Shown: in pieces, positions 9,379 to 18,178 of the stretch | Layout: every line of letters begins with the position of its first letter | Position numbering within the stretch: the stretch's first letter is position 1 | Assembly (NCBI RefSeq): GCF_039543205.1 | Contig: NZ_BAABJH010000001.1 | Coordinates: 1,426,001-1,490,000 of the forward strand | Direction of reading: 5' to 3' | Origin: Flaviramulus_B aquimarinus | GTDB lineage: Bacteria; Bacteroidota; Bacteroidia; Flavobacteriales; Flavobacteriaceae | Length of the DNA stretch: 64,000 nt | Program-made: the position numbers and the translations under genes | Notes under the pieces: generated by a model | What the model was told of the DNA's origin: nothing | What the model saw: the letters and a program-made list of their open reading frames with translations, nothing else | Databases searched by the model: none

Positions 9379-11004
9379 ATGAAAACAAGCAAACAAACAA
9401 AAGGTATTGGCTTCAAAAACTTTAGAAGATTTGAAGACTTTCCTATGCTTAAATTTGGAGATATCACTTATTTAGTAGGTCGTAATAATTCAGGCAAATC
9501 TACAATGGTAAAAGCACAGCTCTTAATGATGGATTACCTACAGAATCAACTTTTCGACACCTTCTCGTTTGATAGTGCTGTCCTAGAAGATGCCAATATT
9601 GTGACTTTTGGTCGTGCAAAAAACAACAAATCAAAGTCTAATCAAATTGAGTTTACCTCAGCTATTAATAATATTGAATTCTCAGTCATTATTTCTGGAA
9701 AAGATGATACTACTAAAGCAAATGTACATTCATTCAATGTGATAGACGAAAATGAAGGAATCATTTTAGAAATAGATTATCTAAAAGAAATAATACATTT
9801 AAAGAGAAAGAAAAAAAGAGTAGACTCGGATAAAGTGCAATTAGTATATCAACTAGCTCGCCTAACTAGCGACTTACGAGACATTGAAGACCAAATTTCA
9901 AAACTTCAATCTAAGGTGTCTAAGGAGTATCTTACCCTTAAGGACAAGAGGAACTCACTAGTAAATCAAATTGAAAAAATTGATAAAGCTATACCCGAAC
10001 AAAAGAAAGAAGAAGGTTTTGATTTTAATGTGTCATATCCACTTCAATTCTTGCGTGTAGGACAAATGTATGAGGTTGAAGAAGGAGATGAGAATGAAGA
10101 TGATATTGTATTATCTGAAGACACAATGATACAAGAGTTTATAAGTATCATTTTGTACTTCAATGAAATTCAGTACAAAAAAGATTCTGAAGAATCTAAA
10201 AGTAATAATGACGATACATTTAATCCTGATTCTATAGAGGTTCATCAAAATAAAGTGAAGCTAGAAAAATGGGCAGATAGGGTAAGCAACCTTATTAATT
10301 CCCAGACCTTCCATTACCTACCTGCAAATCCAAGTAAGCAATCTGCTCTATTTGCTTTAAGGGATAAAAACAATGATTTAGCTCAAGCCATACATCATTT
10401 TAAACAGGCTGGATTAGATGATAAAGCTGAATCTAAATCTTTCGTAAAACATTGGATGAAAGAATTTGAAGTTGGTGAGGACTTCTCAATAAAATTTTAT
10501 GCTGGCGAAGCTTATGAATTTCATATAGTTGAAGATGGTGCTCAAAACCACCTGTCAGATAAAGGAATGGGCTCTTTACAGATAATGAGTTTGATTTTAA
10601 AACTAGCTACTATATTATTTTCTAAAAAACAGAAAAACAGAAATGTACCAACGGTTCTCATTGAAGAACCAGAATTGAACTTACATCCTGAGTTACAATC
10701 TAAATTATGTGATTTTTTATTAGAAGTATCTAATAAAAATGTGCTGTTTTTGGTAGAAACACACTCCGAATACATCATAAGAAGAGCTCAGTTAATTGCA
10801 ATTGAAGAAGGCTTTATTATGAATGAAGAATTAAACCCTAATCCATTTAAAGTATTTTATTTCCATAAAAAAGAAGGACCATATGAAATGAAGTTAAATT
10901 CGCAAGGTAAATTTGATAGAGACTTCGGTAAAGGATTTTACAATGAATCTGGAAGACTGACTTTAGGAATGATTAAAGAATTAAGAAAAAATCAAGCCGA
11001 ATGA
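9379..11004 (+). CDS. ABC/OLD-like AAA ATPase of a two-gene conflict system
   Basis: A 541-residue ATPase of the AAA_15/AAA_21 (SMC-like, OLD/RecF-type) class. Walker A GRNNSGKST is at residues 34-42. A charged, coiled-coil-like stretch lies at about 140-205. A signature-like LSDKGMGS is near 395, Walker B VLIEEPELNLHP near 425, and a switch histidine in ETHSEYI near 460. The last ~70 residues resemble the tail of DUF3696-type ATPases. No Toprim domain follows, so it is not a complete OLD nuclease. It overlaps the next gene by ATGA, which implies translational coupling and usually a physical complex. ATPases of this type often sense infection and hold a toxic partner in check. Confidence 0.75.
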   Translation: MKTSKQTKGIGFKNFRRFEDFPMLKFGDITYLVGRNNSGKSTMVKAQLLMMDYLQNQLFDTFSFDSAVLEDANIVTFGRAKNNKSKSNQIEFTSAINNIEFSVIISGKDDTTKANVHSFNVIDENEGIILEIDYLKEIIHLKRKKKRVDSDKVQLVYQLARLTSDLRDIEDQISKLQSKVSKEYLTLKDKRNSLVNQIEKIDKAIPEQKKEEGFDFNVSYPLQFLRVGQMYEVEEGDENEDDIVLSEDTMIQEFISIILYFNEIQYKKDSEESKSNNDDTFNPDSIEVHQNKVKLEKWADRVSNLINSQTFHYLPANPSKQSALFALRDKNNDLAQAIHHFKQAGLDDKAESKSFVKHWMKEFEVGEDFSIKFYAGEAYEFHIVEDGAQNHLSDKGMGSLQIMSLILKLATILFSKKQKNRNVPTVLIEEPELNLHPELQSKLCDFLLEVSNKNVLFLVETHSEYIIRRAQLIAIEEGFIMNEELNPNPFKVFYFHKKEGPYEMKLNSQGKFDRDFGKGFYNESGRLTLGMIKELRKNQAE

Positions 11005-12029
11005 TAAGCCTCTACATTGAACCAAATAAAATTGAAGAATTCGCTTTATTTGATGAGGAGATGCCTCATTGGAATAAAATAATCAAAAGTGGTATTGAAA
11101 TTAATATAAACATCTCACAAGATGATTTAGATGAAAGGCTTATAGATGATTTTGATCCAATTAGTATAGCTTATAGTAGTTCTGCAACTATGCAATTACC
11201 AAAAGCAAAGGAAGTTTTTATTCAAGAAATAAAGAAGGATTTAGATAAAACTATAGAAAACCCTAGAGCTATTTATGTCCTAGACATTAAAGAAGAAACA
11301 GCAGAGAAAAAGCAGAAAAAATTAGGAATGGCAATTTATGCTACTTCTAAAGTTCCTGATACAGTTTTTTCTAAATCCTATTTCAGAGAAGTAAGTAAAA
11401 ATGAAATAATACAAGATGGGTGGGAAAAAATAATAGAATTTGAAAAACCTCTATCTAACAGTTTAGTAATCGCCGACAACTATTATTTCAGTAATGAAAC
11501 AGGTAATCTTAACAGAGGGTTGACAAATCTCATCCCGTTCTTAGCGGCCTACTTACCTTTAGAATTAGAAATTGAATACCAAATTACTATCGTAGCTCAA
11601 AACATTAGAGAGAATAGGCATAAACCAAATGATTGGTGGATAAAAGAATATGGTAAACTAGTTACTGCGGTCAATTTATTACGTAATTATACAATTAACA
11701 TTGAACTTGTTTTAGCAAAATCGGAAATACACAAAAGACGAATATTGAGTAACTACACTATATCTAAAGCAGATAAAGGTTTCGATTTGTTTTACTCTAA
11801 TCAATTAGAAAAAATCAAGGAAGAGAATGATTTTGAGTATTTAGAAATATTTTCAAACCTAGATAATACAGGTACAAAACATTATGAATCAGTTAATAAC
11901 ATAATGAGTCAATTGGTCAAGCATTGTTCTCAGATATCTACCTATGTTTCTGTCAAGAATAACCAATTAGACAGAAGCTTGTTCGGTTGTAACCCAGATA
12001 AAACCATTAAAAATCGATTATTAAATTAA
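11001..12029 (+). CDS. Putative effector partner of the ATPase, PLD-like MIT_C-type signature
   Basis: A 342-residue soluble protein coupled to the upstream ATPase by a 4-bp ATGA overlap. I do not recognise the full-length family. Residues 244-264 read HKRRILSNYTISKADKGFDL then F, which lines up with the H-x-R-x-I...N...(K/R)-G-(L/F)-D-x-F signature of the phospholipase-D-like MIT_C domain known from eukaryotic MITD1. The earlier stretch IADNYYFSNETGNLNRGL is compatible with the DPY...N strand-helix of that fold. No Toprim/DUF4435 motif is visible, which argues against a PARIS AriB. Role as the toxic or nucleic-acid/membrane-acting arm of the pair is inference. Confidence 0.5.
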   Translation: MISLYIEPNKIEEFALFDEEMPHWNKIIKSGIEININISQDDLDERLIDDFDPISIAYSSSATMQLPKAKEVFIQEIKKDLDKTIENPRAIYVLDIKEETAEKKQKKLGMAIYATSKVPDTVFSKSYFREVSKNEIIQDGWEKIIEFEKPLSNSLVIADNYYFSNETGNLNRGLTNLIPFLAAYLPLELEIEYQITIVAQNIRENRHKPNDWWIKEYGKLVTAVNLLRNYTINIELVLAKSEIHKRRILSNYTISKADKGFDLFYSNQLEKIKEENDFEYLEIFSNLDNTGTKHYESVNNIMSQLVKHCSQISTYVSVKNNQLDRSLFGCNPDKTIKNRLLN

Positions 12030-12031
12030 AC

Positions 12032-12067
12032 TGTGCACCAACAATGCACACATTTAAAATATATTTG
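12032..12067 (+). promoter_or_regulatory. hsdM promoter with dyad operator
   Basis: A perfect inverted repeat TGTGCA-N7-TGCACA (12032-12050) lies nine bases upstream of the -7 element TATATTTG (12060-12067). The ATG of hsdM is 35 bp further on. Sequence, spacer and distance match the druH promoter. No clear -33 TTG is present, because the dyad occupies that place, so the bound protein could be an activator or a repressor. Confidence 0.6.
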
Positions 12068-12102
12068 CATAGTAAAACAACAACAAAGAGTTAAAAAATA
12101 CA

Positions 12103-13884
12103 ATGAGCAATAAAAACACAAAGGTAGAAGTAGGGTTTATTTGGCAGATTACAGATGATGTACTTCGTGATGCTTTCAAGAAAAATGAGATTGGAGACGT
12201 AGTATTACCTTTTGTTGTTTTACGTCGGTTAGATTGTATCCTAGACCCTGTAAATGATAAAGTTCGTGATGCTTATACCAAGTTTAAAGACAAGCTATCC
12301 GAAGAAAAACTTATTCCTGTATTACGTAAAGCTGCTGGTAACTTTAAGTTTTACAATACTTCAAAACACACCTTACATTCGTTAAAGGACGAGCCACAAT
12401 ACATAGAAATTAATTTCAACAACTATCTCAATGGTTTCAATCCAGAGGTTCGTGAAATTCTAGAAAGCTTCCAATTTGATAAAATTGTTGGGAGACTAGT
12501 AAAAAACCGATTGTTGTATGAGATGATTGATGCTATATGTAAAATCGATTTACATACAGAAGCCATCGATAATCATGGTATGGGTTATGTGTTTGAAGAA
12601 CTCATTCGTATATCAAACGAGCAATCTAATGAAACTGCTGGGGAGCATTTTACACCGCGTGATGTCATTCAGATTATGAATACCTTCCTTTTTGCAAACG
12701 AAAAAGAGGCTCTAACAAAGCCTGGTATTATACGTACTATTTTTGACCCAGCATGTGGAACAGGCGGTATGGTACACTTGGGTAAAAAGCATATTCTAGA
12801 AAAAGTATGTGCAGAAAGCTTAAATAAACCTGATATTGTTACTTATGGACAGGAACTCAATGAACAATCTTATGCTATAGCAAAATCAGAAGCATTAATC
12901 ACTGGAGAGGATGCAAACAATATTAAACACGGAAATTCCTTTAGTGAAGACCAGTTTCCTGGAAAGACTTTCCATTATATGATGGCAAATCCACCATACG
13001 GTGTAACGTGGAAAAAGGATAGAAAATTTATAGAAAATGAAGCTTTAAATCCTGCTGGTCGTTTTTATGCAGGGACACCTCGTATAAGCGATGGACAATT
13101 ATTGTTTTTACAACATATGCTTTCCAAAATGGAACGTGAAGGGTCTCGTATAGGAGTGGTAACAAATGGGTCTCCTCTATTTACAGGTGGTGCCGGTAGT
13201 GGAGAAAGTGATATACGTCGATGGATTATAGAAAACGATTGGCTAGAGTGCATCGTGGCTTTACCTAAAGACCTTTTTTATAATACAGGTATCAATACTT
13301 ATATATGGTTTTTAACCAATAAAAAGTCTAAGGAGCGTAAAGGTAAAATCCAATTAATTGATGGTAATGCTACCGAAAAAGTAATTATAAATGGAAAAGA
13401 AGAAAGACACCATGTATACTGCCAACCTAACAAAAAAAGTTTGGGCAACAAGCGTAACGAGATCACAAGCAAACACATCTCTAGCTTGCTCGATCTACAC
13501 ACTAGCTTTAAAGAAAGTGAACACAGTAAAATATTCGATAACGAATACTTCGGATACTACCAATTAACAGTAGAGCAACCACAATATGATGATAATGGTG
13601 AAATTATCTTAGACAGAAGCGGAAAACCAAAACCAGACAATAAAAAGCGTGATACAGAAAGTGTACCGCTTAGCGAAGATGTAGAAACCTATTTTGAACG
13701 AGAGGTACAACCACATGTGTCAGATGCTTGGATAGATTATGATAAAACACGCATTGGCTACGAACTCAACTTTACTAAGTATTTTTACGAGTACAAACCT
13801 TTACGACCAGCAAGCAAAATAAAAAGTGAGATTAAAGACTTAGAAAGTAGTATTACAGACCTTTTACAAGATTTGATTTCATAA
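12103..13884 (+). CDS. hsdM: Type I restriction-modification methyltransferase subunit
   Basis: A 593-residue class I SAM-dependent N6-adenine methyltransferase. An N-terminal helical HsdM_N domain is followed by motif I FDPACGTGGM near residue 216 and catalytic motif IV NPPYG near 296. The length is normal for HsdM. It modifies the recognition sequence set by HsdS and forms the M2S trimer. The stop overlaps the start of hsdS by one base (TAATG), so the subunits are translated in tandem. The start at 12103 follows a well-placed promoter. Confidence 0.95.
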   Translation: MSNKNTKVEVGFIWQITDDVLRDAFKKNEIGDVVLPFVVLRRLDCILDPVNDKVRDAYTKFKDKLSEEKLIPVLRKAAGNFKFYNTSKHTLHSLKDEPQYIEINFNNYLNGFNPEVREILESFQFDKIVGRLVKNRLLYEMIDAICKIDLHTEAIDNHGMGYVFEELIRISNEQSNETAGEHFTPRDVIQIMNTFLFANEKEALTKPGIIRTIFDPACGTGGMVHLGKKHILEKVCAESLNKPDIVTYGQELNEQSYAIAKSEALITGEDANNIKHGNSFSEDQFPGKTFHYMMANPPYGVTWKKDRKFIENEALNPAGRFYAGTPRISDGQLLFLQHMLSKMEREGSRIGVVTNGSPLFTGGAGSGESDIRRWIIENDWLECIVALPKDLFYNTGINTYIWFLTNKKSKERKGKIQLIDGNATEKVIINGKEERHHVYCQPNKKSLGNKRNEITSKHISSLLDLHTSFKESEHSKIFDNEYFGYYQLTVEQPQYDDNGEIILDRSGKPKPDNKKRDTESVPLSEDVETYFEREVQPHVSDAWIDYDKTRIGYELNFTKYFYEYKPLRPASKIKSEIKDLESSITDLLQDLIS

Positions 13885-15167
13885 TGATAAAGAAATACAA
13901 AACATATAAAGATAGTGGTGTAGAATGGATTGGAAAAATTCCAATAGATTGGACTTTGGTAAAGCTAAAATTTTTAATGGAAATAAAAAGTGGTAAGTCT
14001 ATCAGTACTGAACTGCTTTCAGATGAGTATGATATTCCTGTATTAGGTGGTAATGGAATACTTGGAAAAACAAATAACTACAACAGTGAAAGTAAAGACA
14101 TTATTATCGGCAGAGTTGGAGCACATTGTGGAAACATTCATTTATTAAATGGCAAAAAATGGGTCACGGATAACGCATTATTGGTCAAAAGTAAAATCAA
14201 TGAAGAATTTTTAACCTATTGGCTAAAGTCGCTTAAATTAAATAGACTGGCGAATACAAATGCCCAACCACTTTTAACAGGCAGTCTAATAAAAAATCAA
14301 TTTATTACAATTCCGACGGATTCTCAAGTATTTACTCAAATAGCGAACTACCTAGACTATAAAACTAATTTAATAGACAGCATTATAGCTCAAAAGGAGG
14401 AACTCATAGAAAAACTTAAGGAGCAACGCCAAGCTATTATTAACGAAGCAGTTACAAAAGGCTTAAACCCTAATGTACCATTAAGAGCTTATGGCATTGA
14501 GTGGTTGGGTGATATTCCTGAACATTGGAAAGTGGTTAAATTTCGATACAAATTCGAAACAAGCAAAGGTCTCACCATAACTAAAGCTAACTTAGTTGAT
14601 GAAGGAATACCAGTTGTAAACTATGGGGAAATACACTCAAAATTTGGATTTGAAGTAAACCCAGAAATTCACAATCTGAAATGTGTTATTGAAGACTACA
14701 TTGAATCTAATGAAAGTTCACTATTATCGAAGGGAGATTTTGTCTTTGCAGATACTTCTGAAGATATTGAAGGTTCTGGTAATTTCACTCACTTGAACTC
14801 TGACATTCCAACATTTGCTGGTTATCATACCATTATTGCAAGATTAATTGATAATAGTGATTATAGATACTTTGCTTATTTCTTTGATTCAACTACTTAT
14901 AGAACCCAAATACAAAATCTAGTTAAAGGAGTAAAGGTTTATAGTATTACTAATAAAATTTTAAAAGACACAATTCTATTTTATCCACCAGTAGATGAGC
15001 AAAAGAATATTTCTGAATACATAGATTTTAAAGTAAATAAAATATTTAGCTCAATTGAGAAGTTAGAAAAGTCAATCAAAAAACTAAAAGAATACCGTCA
15101 ATCAATCATCAGTGAAGCTGTAACAGGCAAAATAGATGTAAGAGATTGGAAACCTAAAACGGCATAA
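13884..15167 (+). CDS. hsdS: Type I restriction-modification specificity subunit
   Basis: A 427-residue HsdS with the usual double layout. Target-recognition domain 1 begins GVEWIGKIPIDW, a central helical spacer contains EKLKEQRQAIINEAVTKGL (near 175-195), target-recognition domain 2 begins GIEWLGDIPEHW (near 205), and the C-terminal conserved helix contains KLKEYRQSIISEAVTGKI. Both halves start and end with the same repeated motif, so this is a full two-domain subunit expected to read a bipartite DNA site. It sits between hsdM (1-base overlap) and hsdR (4-bp gap). Confidence 0.95.
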   Translation: MIKKYKTYKDSGVEWIGKIPIDWTLVKLKFLMEIKSGKSISTELLSDEYDIPVLGGNGILGKTNNYNSESKDIIIGRVGAHCGNIHLLNGKKWVTDNALLVKSKINEEFLTYWLKSLKLNRLANTNAQPLLTGSLIKNQFITIPTDSQVFTQIANYLDYKTNLIDSIIAQKEELIEKLKEQRQAIINEAVTKGLNPNVPLRAYGIEWLGDIPEHWKVVKFRYKFETSKGLTITKANLVDEGIPVVNYGEIHSKFGFEVNPEIHNLKCVIEDYIESNESSLLSKGDFVFADTSEDIEGSGNFTHLNSDIPTFAGYHTIIARLIDNSDYRYFAYFFDSTTYRTQIQNLVKGVKVYSITNKILKDTILFYPPVDEQKNISEYIDFKVNKIFSSIEKLEKSIKKLKEYRQSIISEAVTGKIDVRDWKPKTA

Positions 15168-15171
15168 TAAT

Positions 15172-18100
15172 ATGGCAGGAGGCACTAAAGAAATACATTT
15201 TGAAGACCATATAGCACATTATCTTACAGCTAGCCTACAAGAAGGTGGCGTTGGTGAATATCACTTGGTACAACCTTCAAAATATGATAAAGCCAATGCT
15301 GTAATTCCAAGTGAAATATTAAGCTTTATTAATCTATCACAAGGCGAAAAATACATTCATCTGCGTGAGCAATTAGGCAACTCAGTAGATGCTAAAATTA
15401 TAGAGCGTGTTAGCAAAAGTTTAAAAACTAACAAAACACTAGACACCTTGCGCAAGGGCATTAAAATGAATGGTGTTAAGCTAGACCTAGCTTACTTTCA
15501 GCCAGCAAATAATAAAACACCAGAACATGAGCAATGGTATAGAGAAAACAGATTATCAATAATACGTCAGCTTGCTTATTCAACAAAAAATAATAATGAA
15601 ATAGACCTTGGTTTTTTTATCAATGGTATTCCAGTCGCAACCGCAGAACTTAAAAATGCATTAACCTCTCAAAATCATCATAATGCGATTAAGCAATACA
15701 TGCAAGACAGAGACCCTAAAGGTGAACCCCTTTTAGAGTTTCAGCGTTGTTTGGTACATTTTGCTGTGGGAACAGAAAAAGTGTTTATGGCAACCAAATT
15801 AGCTGGTAAGTCCACCTACTTTTTGCCTTTCAATAAAGGTTTAACAAATTATAGTTCAGACAATACAGGGTTTTCAACATCTTATTTATGGGAAGATATT
15901 TTACGCAAAGATTCTTTAATGGACTTGGTACAAAACTTCATTAACCTACAAGATGATGAAGACACGTTCTACAATCCGAAAACAAAAAAACTAGATACAA
16001 AAAAAACCACAAAATTATTGTTTCCACGTTTCCATCAGTTAAAGGCAGTTCGTAGGATTTTAGGACAATTAAAAATAGATGGTACGGGTAAAAACTACCT
16101 CATTCAGCATTCAGCAGGTTCTGGTAAATCTAATACCATTACATGGCTAGCATATCGACTAGCAAACTTCTATCAAAATTACACTGACCAAAAGGGATTG
16201 TTCGATTCCATTTTTGTGTTAACCGATAGACGTGTATTGAACAAGCAGATACAAGATAACATTAAGCAACTGGATAATATACCAGGAATGGTAGCATATC
16301 TCGATGAAAAAACAACAGCACAAGACCTCAAACGTGAGATAGAAAATGGGACACGTATCATTATCACAACTATTCAGAAGTTCCCAATTATTTCTAATGA
16401 GGTGTCTCAATCAAGTGAGCGAAAATATGCAGTAATCATTGATGAGGCACATAGTTCACAATCAGGAGAAACCTCTCGTCATATGCGAAAAGCTTTAAGT
16501 TTAGAAGAAGCAGCAGAAAAAGATGTTCCTGGTAAAGATTTAGATGATGTAATTGCTGAAGAAATAGAAAAGAAAGGACAACAACCAAACATTAGTCAGT
16601 TTGCTTTTACAGCAACACCTAAACCTAAAACTACAGAGCTATTTGGAACGTTGCAACCAAATGGTGGGAAAGAACCTTTTGACATCTACTCTATGGAGCA
16701 AGCCATAAACGAAGGTTTTATCATTGATGTATTAGAAAACTATATGTCGTTTAAGCGATATTACAAATTAATAAAACGTAGTGATATTGATGATAGTGAG
16801 TATGAGAAGAAGAAAACAGTACGTGTTTTAGGAAATTATGTCGATTTACAAGACCATGCAATTGAGAAAAAAGCACGCATCATTCTAGAACATTTTGCTT
16901 CAGAAACACAAAACAAAATTCAAGGAAAAGCAAGAGGTATGTTAGTTACAAAGTCTCGCTTACACGCTGTACGATTTAAAAGGAAGTTTGATGATATAAT
17001 GCGCGAAATGAAATTACCTTATCAAGCATTGGTTGCGTTTTCGGGAACTGTTAAAGATGATGAAACTGGAGAAGAGTACACGGAAACTAGTATGAATGAT
17101 TTAGGTGGCAAAATCAGCATTCCAGATGCTTTAAAATTGCCTAAATACAGATTACTCATAGTAGCAAACAAGTTTCAAACAGGCTTTGATGAACCATTAA
17201 TGCACACCATGTTCGTTGATAAAAAATTAGGTGGCACAAGTACGGTACAAACTTTATCGCGACTTAACCGTCGTACAAAAGGGAAAGACACAACAATGGT
17301 TCTAGATTTTGTAAACGACCCAGAAGATGTGCAAGCAGATTTTCAGAAATACTATGGCAAAAATTTTATTATAGAAGAAAACCTAACAGATCCTAATTCA
17401 GTATATGATAGTCTAAATCAAGTAGAACGTTTTAATGCATATTACGATACAGAAGTTGAAGCTTTCGCAAATGTGTTTTTTACAGAAGATGAAAATTTTG
17501 AAAAACTACAACCTATTCTTCAAGGTATAGCCACACGGTTTGTTGACGAACAGGAAGAAGAAGACCAAAACGAGTTTAAGTCAGCTGCAAAATCATTTAT
17601 AAAGTTATACCGTTTTTTAAGTCAAATCATAACGTTTACAGATGTACAACTTGAAAAAACTTATGTGTTTTTAAATGCATTATTAAAAGTGTTGCCTTAT
17701 GCAAAATCTAACCTTCCACTAGATGTTGTCAATGATGTAGAACTAGATAGTTATAAAATACAACATAAATTCACCCAAAGTCTTTCCCTAGAGGCAGGTG
17801 ATGGCGAACAAGAAGGAATGCAACCAGGTGGTTCTGGTGGTGGTCCAGATGATGAATATGATTTCCTAACTAAAATCATAAAAGTCCTCAACGATACCTA
17901 TGGTTTAGAACTTACAGAAGAAGATAAAGTGGAGTTCATAAAAATGAAGTCAAGCATTTATCAAAATCAAGAGTTAATGTCCTTTTTCAATCAAGCAAAT
18001 TCTAAGGACAATATAAAAGATAAATTCAATGACGAGATAGATGACGAACTCTTAAACTTCATTGATAAGAAACTTGACTTCTACAACAAAATGACTGAAG

Positions 18101-18174
18101 ATAAAGTAAACTCTATGTTCAAAACTATGTGGTTTAATGAGTTGTATGATGCACGTGTACGTGGAATGAAATAA
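15172..18174 (+). CDS. hsdR: Type I restriction endonuclease/translocase subunit
   Basis: A 1000-residue HsdR. The N-terminal nuclease domain shows DLGFFINGIPVATAELKN (a D...ExK catalytic core near residues 145-162). The motor part has Walker A SAGSGKSNT near 315, the DEAH box IIDEAHSSQSG near 422, motif III FTATP near 480, and motif VI SRLNRRTKG near 697. A Gly-rich linker (GGSGGG, near 885) precedes the C-terminal subunit-contact domain. It cleaves unmodified DNA after ATP-driven translocation. The start is 4 bp after hsdS, in the same operon. Confidence 0.95.
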   Translation: MAGGTKEIHFEDHIAHYLTASLQEGGVGEYHLVQPSKYDKANAVIPSEILSFINLSQGEKYIHLREQLGNSVDAKIIERVSKSLKTNKTLDTLRKGIKMNGVKLDLAYFQPANNKTPEHEQWYRENRLSIIRQLAYSTKNNNEIDLGFFINGIPVATAELKNALTSQNHHNAIKQYMQDRDPKGEPLLEFQRCLVHFAVGTEKVFMATKLAGKSTYFLPFNKGLTNYSSDNTGFSTSYLWEDILRKDSLMDLVQNFINLQDDEDTFYNPKTKKLDTKKTTKLLFPRFHQLKAVRRILGQLKIDGTGKNYLIQHSAGSGKSNTITWLAYRLANFYQNYTDQKGLFDSIFVLTDRRVLNKQIQDNIKQLDNIPGMVAYLDEKTTAQDLKREIENGTRIIITTIQKFPIISNEVSQSSERKYAVIIDEAHSSQSGETSRHMRKALSLEEAAEKDVPGKDLDDVIAEEIEKKGQQPNISQFAFTATPKPKTTELFGTLQPNGGKEPFDIYSMEQAINEGFIIDVLENYMSFKRYYKLIKRSDIDDSEYEKKKTVRVLGNYVDLQDHAIEKKARIILEHFASETQNKIQGKARGMLVTKSRLHAVRFKRKFDDIMREMKLPYQALVAFSGTVKDDETGEEYTETSMNDLGGKISIPDALKLPKYRLLIVANKFQTGFDEPLMHTMFVDKKLGGTSTVQTLSRLNRRTKGKDTTMVLDFVNDPEDVQADFQKYYGKNFIIEENLTDPNSVYDSLNQVERFNAYYDTEVEAFANVFFTEDENFEKLQPILQGIATRFVDEQEEEDQNEFKSAAKSFIKLYRFLSQIITFTDVQLEKTYVFLNALLKVLPYAKSNLPLDVVNDVELDSYKIQHKFTQSLSLEAGDGEQEGMQPGGSGGGPDDEYDFLTKIIKVLNDTYGLELTEEDKVEFIKMKSSIYQNQELMSFFNQANSKDNIKDKFNDEIDDELLNFIDKKLDFYNKMTEDKVNSMFKTMWFNELYDARVRGMK

Positions 18175-18178
18175 TAGT

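Noticed and set aside
9379..12029. ATPase/partner pair as PARIS (AriA-AriB) or an OLD nuclease
   Set aside because: No Toprim or DUF4435 motif is visible in either protein; the partner shows a different signature.
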